DNA of 12,311 nt from Rhodospirillales bacterium (GTDB lineage: Bacteria; Pseudomonadota; Alphaproteobacteria; Rhodospirillales; JAPHTL01). Under the pieces are notes generated by a model that saw nothing but the letters and a program-made list of their open reading frames with translations, was not told the DNA's origin and did no database searches. The translations under genes and the position numbers were made by a program. Every line of letters begins with the position of its first letter. Within the stretch, counting starts at the first letter, position 1. The DNA is taken from NCBI GenBank assembly GCA_026193355.1, contig JAPHTL010000028.1, positions 1 to 12,311 on the forward strand. Direction: 5' to 3'. Positions 1 through 6,552 of the stretch are shown here, piece by piece.

Positions 1-135
1 ATCCTGATGCTTCGCGATGAACGCCCGAAGATGAAGCCGGAATTCGCGACCGTTGCAAAAGCGGGCGGTAAGGCTGATGAGGAGTCGGCTGGCTCGGACC
101 AGCATTACGATCCGTTCGGGCTGAGGAAACCTTAG
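1..135 (+). CDS. C-terminal tail of an upstream gene, possibly NosD (5' end outside window)
   Basis: The reading frame is open from the first base to a TAG at 133-135 and encodes the last 44 residues of a protein. The tail is hydrophilic, contains a MLRDERPKMKP stretch and ends HYDPFGLRKP. No domain is visible. It lies about 35 bp upstream of nosG on the same strand, so it is probably in the same operon. In Wolinella-type nos clusters nosG follows nosD, the periplasmic beta-helix protein needed for copper-site assembly of N2O reductase, so NosD is the best guess by position. That identity rests on context only. A nos-linked cytochrome or membrane protein remains possible. Confidence 0.55.
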   Translation: MLMLRDERPKMKPEFATVAKAGGKADEESAGSDQHYDPFGLRKP

Positions 136-170
136 GCAGGACAAAGGTAAAAAACGGAAAGACCCAGACA

Positions 171-953
171 ATGTCGACCGACGATGACCTTCCGGTAATT
201 GCGCCGGGCAAAAAGGTTAAAAAACTGACGAAGAACCAACGCAAGGCGCGCCGCCGGTTCTTGCGCTCCATTGCTGTGGGCGGTGGCGTCGTGGGGGCAT
301 CCGTCCTCGGGTTTTTTCCGGTCACGAAAAACTGGACCCCGCGCCTTCGGCCGCCGGGCGCGATCGAGGAAAAGGATTTCCTCGCCGCATGCATCAAGTG
401 CGGTCAGTGCGTTCAGGTCTGCCCTGTCGAAGCCATCCTCCTCGGCGATCTGGATGAAGGATTCGGCGTTGGCGTTCCCTATATTGTCGCCAGGGATCAG
501 GCCTGCGACTTTTCCTGCGATGCTGTTCAGTGCGTTCTCGCATGCCCGACGGAGGCCCTGACTCACAAAATCGACAAGAAGGAACAGGTGCGTATGGGTT
601 TCGCCCGTGTTGCGCGCCCCAAGAACTGCCTTGCGGTGGCGGCGAAACCTTTCAAGGGTCTGGCGCGTGGTCCGGATTATCCGGGGCTCCTGCGCTATAC
701 GGAGATCGACCGCTGGAATCCGCAGGCGGTGGCGACCCATGAATACGACCGGACGGTCTGCGACCTGTGCGTCAAGGAATGCCCGATTCCCGGGGCCATA
801 AATCTGGAGCCCCTTTACGAGGATCCGTCGCGCTACGGATGGGTGCCGGCGATCAACAAGACCTGTGTCGGATGTGGCGTCTGCGAGATGATCTGCCCGG
901 TGGAACCGGCCGTAATCGTCATTGAGGAACGCAAGACATGGGAAGACATGTGA
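171..953 (+). CDS. nosG: NosG: NapG-type periplasmic ferredoxin with four [4Fe-4S] clusters
   Basis: This 260-residue iron-sulfur protein is expected to pass electrons from the membrane quinol dehydrogenase NosH towards periplasmic N2O reductase. The N-terminus has a twin-arginine signal (RRRFLRSIAVGG, residues 27-38) followed by a hydrophobic stretch, so export by Tat with cofactors already in place is expected. Cysteine motifs are C74-x2-C77-x2-C80-x3-C84, C112-x3-C116-x4-C121-x3-C125, C197-x2-C200-x3-C204 and C232-x2-C235-x2-C238-x3-C242. C153 in an NCLA motif matches the NapG cysteine that completes the third cluster, but here about 43 residues separate it from C197, far more than in E. 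coli NapG as I recall it. The ATG is preceded by GGAAAG at 156-161. The gene is followed 16 bp later by nosH. NapG of a nitrate reductase cluster is the alternative, but the nosFLY neighbours favour NosG. Confidence 0.88.
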   Translation: MSTDDDLPVIAPGKKVKKLTKNQRKARRRFLRSIAVGGGVVGASVLGFFPVTKNWTPRLRPPGAIEEKDFLAACIKCGQCVQVCPVEAILLGDLDEGFGVGVPYIVARDQACDFSCDAVQCVLACPTEALTHKIDKKEQVRMGFARVARPKNCLAVAAKPFKGLARGPDYPGLLRYTEIDRWNPQAVATHEYDRTVCDLCVKECPIPGAINLEPLYEDPSRYGWVPAINKTCVGCGVCEMICPVEPAVIVIEERKTWEDM

Positions 954-954
954 T

Positions 955-960
955 GGAGGA
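955..960 (+). promoter_or_regulatory. Shine-Dalgarno site fixing the nosH start
   Basis: GGAGGA lies directly after the nosG TGA and 9 nt before the ATG at 970. An in-frame ATG exists earlier at 922, inside nosG, but it would add 16 poorly hydrophobic residues and has no comparable ribosome binding site. The start at 970 is therefore preferred. Confidence 0.8.
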
Positions 961-969
961 TCCAAAACG

Positions 970-1941
970 ATGAGCATCCTCTCCTCACTGGCTGTCATGC
1001 TCGGCGCTGCGCCGCCGACGGCGGACCCGAAACGTCAGACCGAAGCGGCGCGCGAAATGCACGCCTTCAAGCGAACCGCAGATCAGCGTAAGGAAAGGGC
1101 CGAGAAACTGCGGCACGAACGGGATCTGGCGCGCAGCCACAAATGGCGGAACTGGCGTTGGCTTTCGATTGTCGCCGTCAACATGATCTTCGTTCTTTCC
1201 TATCAGTTCGACGTGCAACTTGTGGAAGGCGCGCTGACGGCGTCGCGGGTGATCGGGTTCCACTTTGCGGATCTGAACTCCGCCCTTCAGGTCATGCTGG
1301 CCCACAAGAAAATCCTGATCAACCTGGTCATCGGAACCGTGACCGTATTTGTTCTGTGGTGGTTCCTGGGCGGGCGCAGCTTCTGTTCCTGGGCGTGTCC
1401 CTATCATCTTGTCGCTGAATGGGCCGAATCGTTGCACCTTGCCCTGCGACGCAGGAAATGGATCAAGGATTACGAATTGCACAGGGGAACACGGGCTGTT
1501 CTCTACGTTCTTTTCGCCCTCGCCGCCTTTGTCACCGGTTACACGGTGTTCGAGGCGATCTCGCCCGTCGGGATCCTCAGTCGCGCCATCATCTACGGTC
1601 CCGGACTTGCCTTGATCTGGGTTGCGGGTCTGCTGGTCTGGGAGATTTTCGTTTCCCGTCGCGCCTGGTGCCGCTACATCTGCCCGATCGGCATTACCTA
1701 TGCTTTCGTCGGGGCGATTTCGCCGGTGCGTATCCAGTACGATATGACTGAGTGCCTTCATGAAGGGGACTGTCGCAAGGTTTGCCTTGTGCCCCATGTT
1801 CTGGAAATGACGAAGATGGGATATGCCGACGATGTGAAGGTTGGCATCGGTTCCGATTGCACTCGATGCGGTCTTTGTGTCGATGTCTGTCCGACGAACT
1901 CCCTTTTGTTCCATGTCAAGGGGATGGACAAGCTTCTGTGA
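970..1941 (+). CDS. nosH: NosH: NapH-type membrane quinol dehydrogenase, iron-sulfur
   Basis: This 323-residue polytopic membrane protein of the NapH family is expected to oxidise quinol (menaquinol in known NosGH systems) and pass electrons to NosG. Four hydrophobic segments are visible at roughly residues 64-79, 115-133, 176-193 and 208-228. The two family CxxxCP motifs are present: C139SWAC143P after helix 2 and C234RYIC238P after helix 4. The C-terminal domain carries two [4Fe-4S] ligand sets: C262-x5-C268-x3-C272 (with one further ligand not obvious) and C297-x2-C300-x2-C303-x3-C307-P. Residues 20-60 are highly charged and probably helical, and longer than I expect for NapH. The gene is 16 bp after nosG and shares its transcript. 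No cytochrome c gene lies between the two, unlike Wolinella nosG-C1-C2-H. NapH, CcoG or RdxA relatives are less likely given the neighbours. Confidence 0.88.
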   Translation: MSILSSLAVMLGAAPPTADPKRQTEAAREMHAFKRTADQRKERAEKLRHERDLARSHKWRNWRWLSIVAVNMIFVLSYQFDVQLVEGALTASRVIGFHFADLNSALQVMLAHKKILINLVIGTVTVFVLWWFLGGRSFCSWACPYHLVAEWAESLHLALRRRKWIKDYELHRGTRAVLYVLFALAAFVTGYTVFEAISPVGILSRAIIYGPGLALIWVAGLLVWEIFVSRRAWCRYICPIGITYAFVGAISPVRIQYDMTECLHEGDCRKVCLVPHVLEMTKMGYADDVKVGIGSDCTRCGLCVDVCPTNSLLFHVKGMDKLL

Positions 1942-1962
1942 CGAGAAAGTGTGGTTTTCCTG

Positions 1963-1971
1963 TGCTATAAC
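1963..1971 (+). promoter_or_regulatory. Candidate extended -10 promoter upstream of nosF
   Basis: TGCTATAAC matches the extended -10 consensus TGnTATAAT at all but the last base. No good -35 box sits 16-18 bp upstream, as is tolerated for extended -10 promoters. Initiation would fall near 1978, giving a leader of about 100 nt that includes the inverted repeat at 1993-2030. No FNR-like TTGAT-N4-ATCAA site was seen here. This is a match by eye only. Confidence 0.3.
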
Positions 1972-1992
1972 CCAGTCGGCGGCATAACCGAA

Positions 1993-2030
1993 GAACGCCG
2001 GATGCATGCCTGCAAGTAACAAAGGCGTTC
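1993..2030 (+). repeat. Inverted repeat / stem-loop in the nosF leader
   Basis: GAACGCC at 1993-1999 and GGCGTTC at 2024-2030 are perfect 7-bp complements around a 24-nt loop that itself contains GCATGC. There is no T-run after it, so it is not a standard intrinsic terminator. It could be an mRNA-stability or processing element between nosH and nosF, or a protein-binding site. Chance cannot be excluded. Confidence 0.4.
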
Positions 2031-2078
2031 AGGGAATTTTGAGTTGAACCAGGAAGAAGTGAAGGCAGGTCGCCAACC

Positions 2079-2960
2079 ATGATCCGTTTAGAACGCCTGA
2101 CGAAGGCCTTCCGGCAACGTCGGGTTTTGGGAGAAGTCAGCCTTGATATCGCGCGAGGGGACAGGATCGCCCTTGTCGGTTCCAACGGCGCGGGAAAAAC
2201 GACGCTGATTCGCTGTCTGTTGGGGGAATACACCTACGATGGAATCGTTGAGGTCGATGGCCTTTCGCCGCGTATGCATCGGCAGGACGTTCTGGCGAAG
2301 ATCGGTTTCGTACCCCAATTGCCGCCGCCCCTGAAGATGCCGGTTGGCGAATTGATCAACTTTGCGGCGTCCATGTGCAACAGCGTACCCGAACGCATGG
2401 AAGCGGTTTCCGCGCGCCTTGGCCTCGAAGTAGAGGGCATTCGCCGTCAGCCATTCGTGAAGCTCTCGGGCGGGCAGAAACAGAAACTGCTGATCGGTAT
2501 CGCGCTGGGCCGCGATTGCAACATTCTGGTGATGGATGAACCTGCGGCAAACCTTGACCCCGAGGCGCGTCAGGTATTTTTCGGGCTTCTTGGCGAACGC
2601 CAGAAGGATGTCACAATGTTGCTGTCGTCCCACCGGCTTGATGAGGTCGCAGCCCTGGTCAACCGGGTTATCGAACTGGATCGTGGCGCGGTGGTTCTGG
2701 ACGACCATGTGGCCGATACCGTCGATATGCGATCCATCCTGTCGTGCACCGTGCGTCTTACCCGTCGCGAAGAAGCCTTCGAGAAGGCCCTTGGAGAATG
2801 GGGATTTTCCACGACTGCGGAGGGCGGGGGACTGGAGTGGGGCGGGCAAGTGGCCGGACCGGACCGTTTGCGGTTTTTAGGTGTCCTTTCGCGTTACGCA
2901 GGGCTGCTGGCGGGGATCAATCTTGAAGATAATTCCAAAAAGGCGGAGGCGGCTCAATGA
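2079..2960 (+). CDS. nosF: NosF: ABC transporter ATPase of the N2O reductase maturation system
   Basis: This 293-residue cytoplasmic ATPase is expected to power the NosDFY complex, which is needed to build the copper-sulfide CuZ centre of N2O reductase. All ABC motifs are intact: Walker A GSNGAGKT (34-41), Q-loop Q80 in FVPQ, signature LSGGQ (129-133), Walker B VMDEP with D153 and E154, and the switch histidine H185 in SSHR. A C-terminal extension of about 80 residues follows the catalytic core, as in other NosF proteins. The stop overlaps the nosL start by ATGA (2957-2960), so the two are probably translationally coupled. The permease partner is nosY two genes on. A generic ABC-2 type ATPase would look the same, and the NosF assignment rests on context. 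Confidence 0.9.
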   Translation: MIRLERLTKAFRQRRVLGEVSLDIARGDRIALVGSNGAGKTTLIRCLLGEYTYDGIVEVDGLSPRMHRQDVLAKIGFVPQLPPPLKMPVGELINFAASMCNSVPERMEAVSARLGLEVEGIRRQPFVKLSGGQKQKLLIGIALGRDCNILVMDEPAANLDPEARQVFFGLLGERQKDVTMLLSSHRLDEVAALVNRVIELDRGAVVLDDHVADTVDMRSILSCTVRLTRREEAFEKALGEWGFSTTAEGGGLEWGGQVAGPDRLRFLGVLSRYAGLLAGINLEDNSKKAEAAQ

Positions 2961-3481
2961 GCGGCGTTTTTGCGATAAGCCGCAGGGCGCTTCTGGGCCT
3001 TTTCGGCGCTGCGGCTTCCGCCCTGCTTGTGCAGGGGTGTTCGGAAGAGAAAAGCGGCCCCGAGCACATCCACTGGGACAGGGATTCGTGTGAACTGTGC
3101 CGGATGCTGATATCGGATGCGCGTTTTGCCGCCCAGATCCGGGGGGGCGAGAAGCGGGAAAATTTCCTGTTCGATGACTTTGGCGACGCCATTCACTGGT
3201 TGAGCGTCCAGCCGTGGAAAGACGACCCGGCGGTGGAATTCTGGATCGCCGATATGCACAGCACCCGCGACAAGCCGATCTGGCTTGAAGCGCGCAGCGC
3301 CTGGTATGTCGAAGGTCAGGTCACCCCCATGGATTACGGGTGGGGCGCCGTTTCCGGGAAAACGGAAAATGCCGTGTCGTTTGAAATCATGCGGGAAAAG
3401 GTGATGGAGCGGGGCTGCTCAACCCGGTGCCTTCCTGAACATCAGGAAGCCGCCGGTCTTCCCGCCGAAAAAGACAAATAA
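2957..3481 (+). CDS. nosL: NosL: copper-binding lipoprotein, N2O reductase accessory protein
   Basis: This 174-residue outward-facing lipoprotein of the NosL family is thought to bind Cu(I) and hand it to the N2O reductase assembly machinery. The N-terminus reads as a signal sequence ending in a lipobox-like LVQGC, with C28 as the predicted lipidated residue. It also has SRRALLG at residues 8-14, so a Tat-exported lipoprotein is possible. The metal motif is C45-x2-C48-R-M50 in DSCELCRMLISDARFAAQI. Arg replaces the Gly found in CxxCGM-type NosL proteins. A second conserved block, MDYGWGAVSGK, with a downstream SFE, also fits the family. GGAGG at 2945-2949 is 7 nt before the ATG, which overlaps the nosF stop. 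Placement between nosF and nosY is unusual, since nosL more often ends the cluster. Confidence 0.88.
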   Translation: MSGVFAISRRALLGLFGAAASALLVQGCSEEKSGPEHIHWDRDSCELCRMLISDARFAAQIRGGEKRENFLFDDFGDAIHWLSVQPWKDDPAVEFWIADMHSTRDKPIWLEARSAWYVEGQVTPMDYGWGAVSGKTENAVSFEIMREKVMERGCSTRCLPEHQEAAGLPAEKDK

Positions 3482-3494
3482 GGAACGCCAAACC

Positions 3495-4322
3495 ATGCGT
3501 GATCTTGTTCTCGCCGCAAGGCTCGATATCAGTGAATCCCTCCGGGCGCGCTGGTTTATCCTCTATGCCCTGATCTTTGGCGGCCTTGTCGTCGTGCTGT
3601 TCATGTTCGGCGTTACCGAATCCCGGATCATGGGCTTCACGGGATTGTCGCGGTTGCTCATCGCCTATATCCAGATGTGCATGGCAATCCTGCCGGTCTT
3701 TGTCCTGATCACAACCGTTCGATCCGTTGCCGGTGATCGCGAGGCCGGGGTTTTCGAATATCTGCTCTCCCTGCCGGTTCCGTTGTTCGCCTGGTTCTGG
3801 GGCAAGAGCATTGGCCGTTTCATGGTCGTTTTTCTGCCGGTCTTCGGGGCGATGATTCTGGCTGCCCTTTGGGGCCTTGTCCGTGGTCTTGATGTGCCCT
3901 GGGAAGCGGTCGGCTTCTATGGCCTGCTGCTGGTTTCCCTCGCGTGGTGCTTCCTTGGCATCGGAATGCTGGTATCCAGCCTTGCGCGCTCGGTCGACGT
4001 CGCACAGGGAACGGCCTTCATGGTTTGGCTGGTTCTTCTGCTTTTCCTCGATCTTATCCTGTTGGGTGTGATGACCCGCGGCCAGATGCCGCCGGAAACC
4101 ATCATCGCAATTTCACTGATCAATCCCATGCAGGTTTTCCGCACGGCGGCGATGCTTCTGTTTGATCCGGAACTGATGCTCCTGGGGCCTGCCGCCTACG
4201 TCATTCTCGATGCCTTCGGGCGTATCGGTTACATGGTTTTTTCCATAGTCTATCCCCTGTTGCTGGGAACGGCCTGCGCCGCAGCCGGCTATGGGGTTTT
4301 CCGGCGCGGCGACCTTCCCTGA
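3495..4322 (+). CDS. nosY: NosY: ABC-2 type permease of the NosDFY maturation complex
   Basis: This 275-residue integral membrane protein is the permease partner of NosF in the NosDFY complex. Six hydrophobic segments are visible at roughly residues 22-40, 55-76, 108-128, 139-163, 171-193 and 243-266. The cytoplasmic loop after helix 2 carries GDREAGVFEYLLSLPV, the coupling region usual in this family. NPMQVFRTAAM sits near residue 210, also typical of NosY. AAGGAA at 3480-3485 overlaps the nosL stop and is 9 nt before the ATG, so the genes are co-transcribed. Length matches the family. The gene ends 23 bp before the methyltransferase that follows. Confidence 0.9.
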   Translation: MRDLVLAARLDISESLRARWFILYALIFGGLVVVLFMFGVTESRIMGFTGLSRLLIAYIQMCMAILPVFVLITTVRSVAGDREAGVFEYLLSLPVPLFAWFWGKSIGRFMVVFLPVFGAMILAALWGLVRGLDVPWEAVGFYGLLLVSLAWCFLGIGMLVSSLARSVDVAQGTAFMVWLVLLLFLDLILLGVMTRGQMPPETIIAISLINPMQVFRTAAMLLFDPELMLLGPAAYVILDAFGRIGYMVFSIVYPLLLGTACAAAGYGVFRRGDLP

Positions 4323-4331
4323 CGAAACAAT

Positions 4332-4338
4332 AGAGGGG
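4332..4338 (+). promoter_or_regulatory. Shine-Dalgarno site supporting a TTG start for menG
   Basis: AGAGGGG ends 7 nt before TTG at 4346. The only later in-frame ATG codons fall inside the conserved RYDLMNDAMS block, which would remove essential residues. The TTG is therefore the likely start. Confidence 0.7.
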
Positions 4339-4345
4339 CGCGGCC

Positions 4346-5092
4346 TTGACCGACGACCTTTCCACAAGTTTCGGGTTTTCCGACGTCACGTCCGAAGAGC
4401 GAGAGCGTCGGATCAGGCGGGTGTTCGCTTCCGTTGCGCCCCGCTACGACCTGATGAACGACGCCATGAGCTTCGGAATCCACCGCCTTTGGAAAAGGAC
4501 GGTGGCCGGGGCCGCCTCGGCGGCGAGGGGACAGACGGTCGTCGACCTGGCCGGGGGCACAGGAGACGTCGCGGCCCTGATGGGGCGATCCGGGGCGGAT
4601 GTCATCGTTTGCGACCCCAGTGAGGCGATGATGAATGAAGGGCGTCGCCGACCCGGCGGGAAGGGCATCGTCTGGCTTGCCGGTGCGGGGGAAGCCATTC
4701 CCCTTCGTGACGACAGTATCGATACACTGACCATCGCCTTTGGACTGCGCAATGTCACCAGTCTGGATAACTGCCTTCGCGAGATACACAGGGTTCTTCG
4801 CCCTGGGGGGCGATGTCTTGTGCTGGAATTTTCCCGCCCCTGGGCGCCGATCCGGCCTTTTTATGATCTTTATTCTTTCCATGTCATTCCGCGACTGGGC
4901 GCGTGGATCGCGCGGCAGCCAGAAGCCTACGCCTATCTGGTGGAATCGATCCGGCGGTTCCCCGATCAGGAACAGCTTGCCGCAATGATGATGGCGTGCG
5001 GATTTGACAAGGTGACCTATCGCAACCTTTCCTTCGGCATCGCATGCCTGCATATCGGGCGCAAGCCGGTATCCGGCGCTTCGCCCCAATGA
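4346..5092 (+). CDS. menG: UbiE/MenG: demethylmenaquinone (and possibly ubiquinone precursor) C-methyltransferase
   Basis: This 248-residue SAM-dependent methyltransferase of the UbiE/COQ5 family is expected to convert demethylmenaquinol to menaquinol, the last step of menaquinone synthesis. N-terminal family signature FGFSDV, then RYDLMNDAMSFGIHRLWK (33-50). The SAM motif I is VVDLAGGTGD (65-74), with acidic D90 after strand 2. Family blocks GLRNVT (133-138), LRPGGRCLVLEFSRP (151-165) and a C-terminal RFPDQEQLAAMM...GF..V.YRNLSFGI are all intact. The gene starts with TTG and overlaps menE by ATGA. Placement beside menE argues for the menaquinone role. UbiE proteins can methylate both quinone precursors, so it may be the sole copy or a dedicated second one; the window cannot decide. 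Confidence 0.87.
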   Translation: MTDDLSTSFGFSDVTSEERERRIRRVFASVAPRYDLMNDAMSFGIHRLWKRTVAGAASAARGQTVVDLAGGTGDVAALMGRSGADVIVCDPSEAMMNEGRRRPGGKGIVWLAGAGEAIPLRDDSIDTLTIAFGLRNVTSLDNCLREIHRVLRPGGRCLVLEFSRPWAPIRPFYDLYSFHVIPRLGAWIARQPEAYAYLVESIRRFPDQEQLAAMMMACGFDKVTYRNLSFGIACLHIGRKPVSGASPQ

Positions 5093-6552
5093 TATCGCCC
5101 GTTATCCACTGGCTTGACCGCGCGGTGGCCGGTTTCCCGGACAGGGCGGCATTGTTCATGGGGGGGGGTGAATTTTCCTATGGGGATCTTCACACCCATG
5201 CGGTCCGTATGGCGGCGGCCCTGATGGCGGCGGGTGTAAGACCGGGCGAAGTGGTCTCCGCCATCGGCCTTCAGGCGCAAGGGATCGCCGTTCTCGCCCA
5301 TGCCTTGCCGCGCCTTGGGTGTCCGTTTCTTCCGCTTGATGCCCGCCTGCCCTCAGAACGTCTTGCCGGACTGCTTTCGGACTGCGGCGTTCGCTGGGCG
5401 GTGTGCGGGGATGATACGCAGCAGCAAAAGGGCGTTGGTGTTATCCGCGATACTGATTTGCGGGATGTATCCGAAGGCGGCGATGCTCATTTTCGCCCGC
5501 TTGACGAGGGCGATATCCACCTGATCATCGCGACAAGCGGCAGCACAGGCGACCCGAAGGGGGTCATGCTCAGCGGCGCGAACATTGCTGCATCCACCTT
5601 TGCCTCGCGCCATCGCATCGATATCGGGAAAGCCGACAGGTGGCTGGTCTGTATGCCGCTTTTCCATGTCGGGGGATTGTCGATCCTCTATCGTATGGCC
5701 GAGGCGGGAGCATGCGCCCTGATCCATGATGGATTTGATCCAGAGGCGGTCGCGCGGGCGATTGCCGATGAAGGCGTGACGCATGTATCGCTGGTTCCCG
5801 CCATGTTGGCCCAGCTTCTCGACTTGACGGGCGATGCGCCGCCACCGCCCGGGTTGCGGGTAACTCTGGTCGGGGGGGCGGCCTTTCCCGAGGCCATGGC
5901 CCATCGCGCAGTGGCCGCCGGATGGCCGATTTACGCAACATACGGGATGAGCGAAACGTCATCCCAGCTGGCGACACGCGGCCCGCTTTCAACAACCTGG
6001 ACTCATGGCGACGTGGGCGCCCCCCTAAGCGGGTTCGAGATTTCCCTGCAAGACGAAAATTCGGGGGTGGGCCGTTTGCGCGTACGTGGCCCGGCGGTCA
6101 TGGCCGGTTATGCCAACCCCCAACTGACGCGGGGAACGGGGCTGGATGATGGCTGGTATCTCACCAGCGATATCGTTCGGCTGGACGGTGAAACGTTGGT
6201 GGTCGTCGGACGGGCCGACGACGTTCTGGTCAGCGGCGGGGAAAACGTCCACCCCGCCCAGATCGAAGCCGTCATGGCGCATTGTCCGGGCGTTGATTCG
6301 GTCTGTGTGGTGGGGCAATCCGATCCGGTCTGGGGTCAGGCGCCGGTCGCCGTGGTGACGGGAAGCTGGAATGCGGAAAAGGTCCTTCTCTGGGCTCGGG
6401 AAAACCTGAGTGGGCCTTACAGGCCGCGTGCCGTCCACATCGTCACCGCCATCCCGCTTTTGGGCGCGGGAAAACCCGATCGCAGGGCTGTGCTGGAGGA
6501 AATTGGGAAATCTAAAGTCTTCGAACACGCGCCTTCGGAAAGCGCACGATAA
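5089..6552 (+). CDS. menE: MenE: o-succinylbenzoate-CoA ligase
   Basis: This 487-residue acyl-CoA synthetase of the ANL superfamily is expected to activate o-succinylbenzoate with ATP and CoA to OSB-CoA, the MenB substrate. The phosphate-binding loop is ATSGSTGDPKG (148-158). Other core motifs are YGMSET (285-290), the ribose-binding aspartate D361 in TSD, R375 in GRADD, the hinge region SGGENVHPAQIE, and the adenylation lysine K462 in GAGKPDR. Length fits MenE and is shorter than fatty-acyl ligases. The ATG at 5089 overlaps the menG stop (ATGA). An earlier in-frame ATG at 5044 would overlap menG by 49 bp and is less likely. The last 41 bp overlap the 3' end of the convergent kinase gene. The specific substrate is inferred from the men neighbours. 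Confidence 0.88.
   Translation: MISPVIHWLDRAVAGFPDRAALFMGGGEFSYGDLHTHAVRMAAALMAAGVRPGEVVSAIGLQAQGIAVLAHALPRLGCPFLPLDARLPSERLAGLLSDCGVRWAVCGDDTQQQKGVGVIRDTDLRDVSEGGDAHFRPLDEGDIHLIIATSGSTGDPKGVMLSGANIAASTFASRHRIDIGKADRWLVCMPLFHVGGLSILYRMAEAGACALIHDGFDPEAVARAIADEGVTHVSLVPAMLAQLLDLTGDAPPPPGLRVTLVGGAAFPEAMAHRAVAAGWPIYATYGMSETSSQLATRGPLSTTWTHGDVGAPLSGFEISLQDENSGVGRLRVRGPAVMAGYANPQLTRGTGLDDGWYLTSDIVRLDGETLVVVGRADDVLVSGGENVHPAQIEAVMAHCPGVDSVCVVGQSDPVWGQAPVAVVTGSWNAEKVLLWARENLSGPYRPRAVHIVTAIPLLGAGKPDRRAVLEEIGKSKVFEHAPSESAR

Larger units (their letters stand above)
1942..2078 (+). other. 137-bp spacer between nosH and nosF
   Basis: This is the longest gap in the plus-strand cluster. It contains no credible ORF. 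It holds a possible extended -10 promoter and a 7-bp inverted repeat, both listed separately, and a weak purine-rich ribosome site (AAGGCAGG, 2062-2069) before the nosF ATG. Its size suggests that nosFLY-menG-menE may have partly independent expression from nosGH. Confidence 0.6.

Noticed and set aside
132..998. 288-codon minus-strand open frame opposite nosG
   Set aside because: Antisense shadow of a gene with four intact cluster motifs; no domain seen in its product.
171..1941. napGH of a periplasmic nitrate reductase cluster
   Set aside because: No napA, napB, napD or napF is seen, and the genes are followed at once by nosF, nosL and nosY, which fits nosGH.
985..2022. 345-codon minus-strand open frame opposite nosH
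   Set aside because: It mirrors the codon structure of nosH, which has clear iron-sulfur and membrane motifs. The antisense product is low in hydrophobic pattern and resembles no family.
2088..2849. 253-codon minus-strand open frame opposite nosF
   Set aside because: Antisense of an intact ABC ATPase; no recognisable motifs.
6529..6545. Hairpin as a bidirectional terminator between menE and the kinase gene
   Set aside because: Short, with a mismatch and a three-base loop, no T-run on either side, and it lies inside both coding regions.
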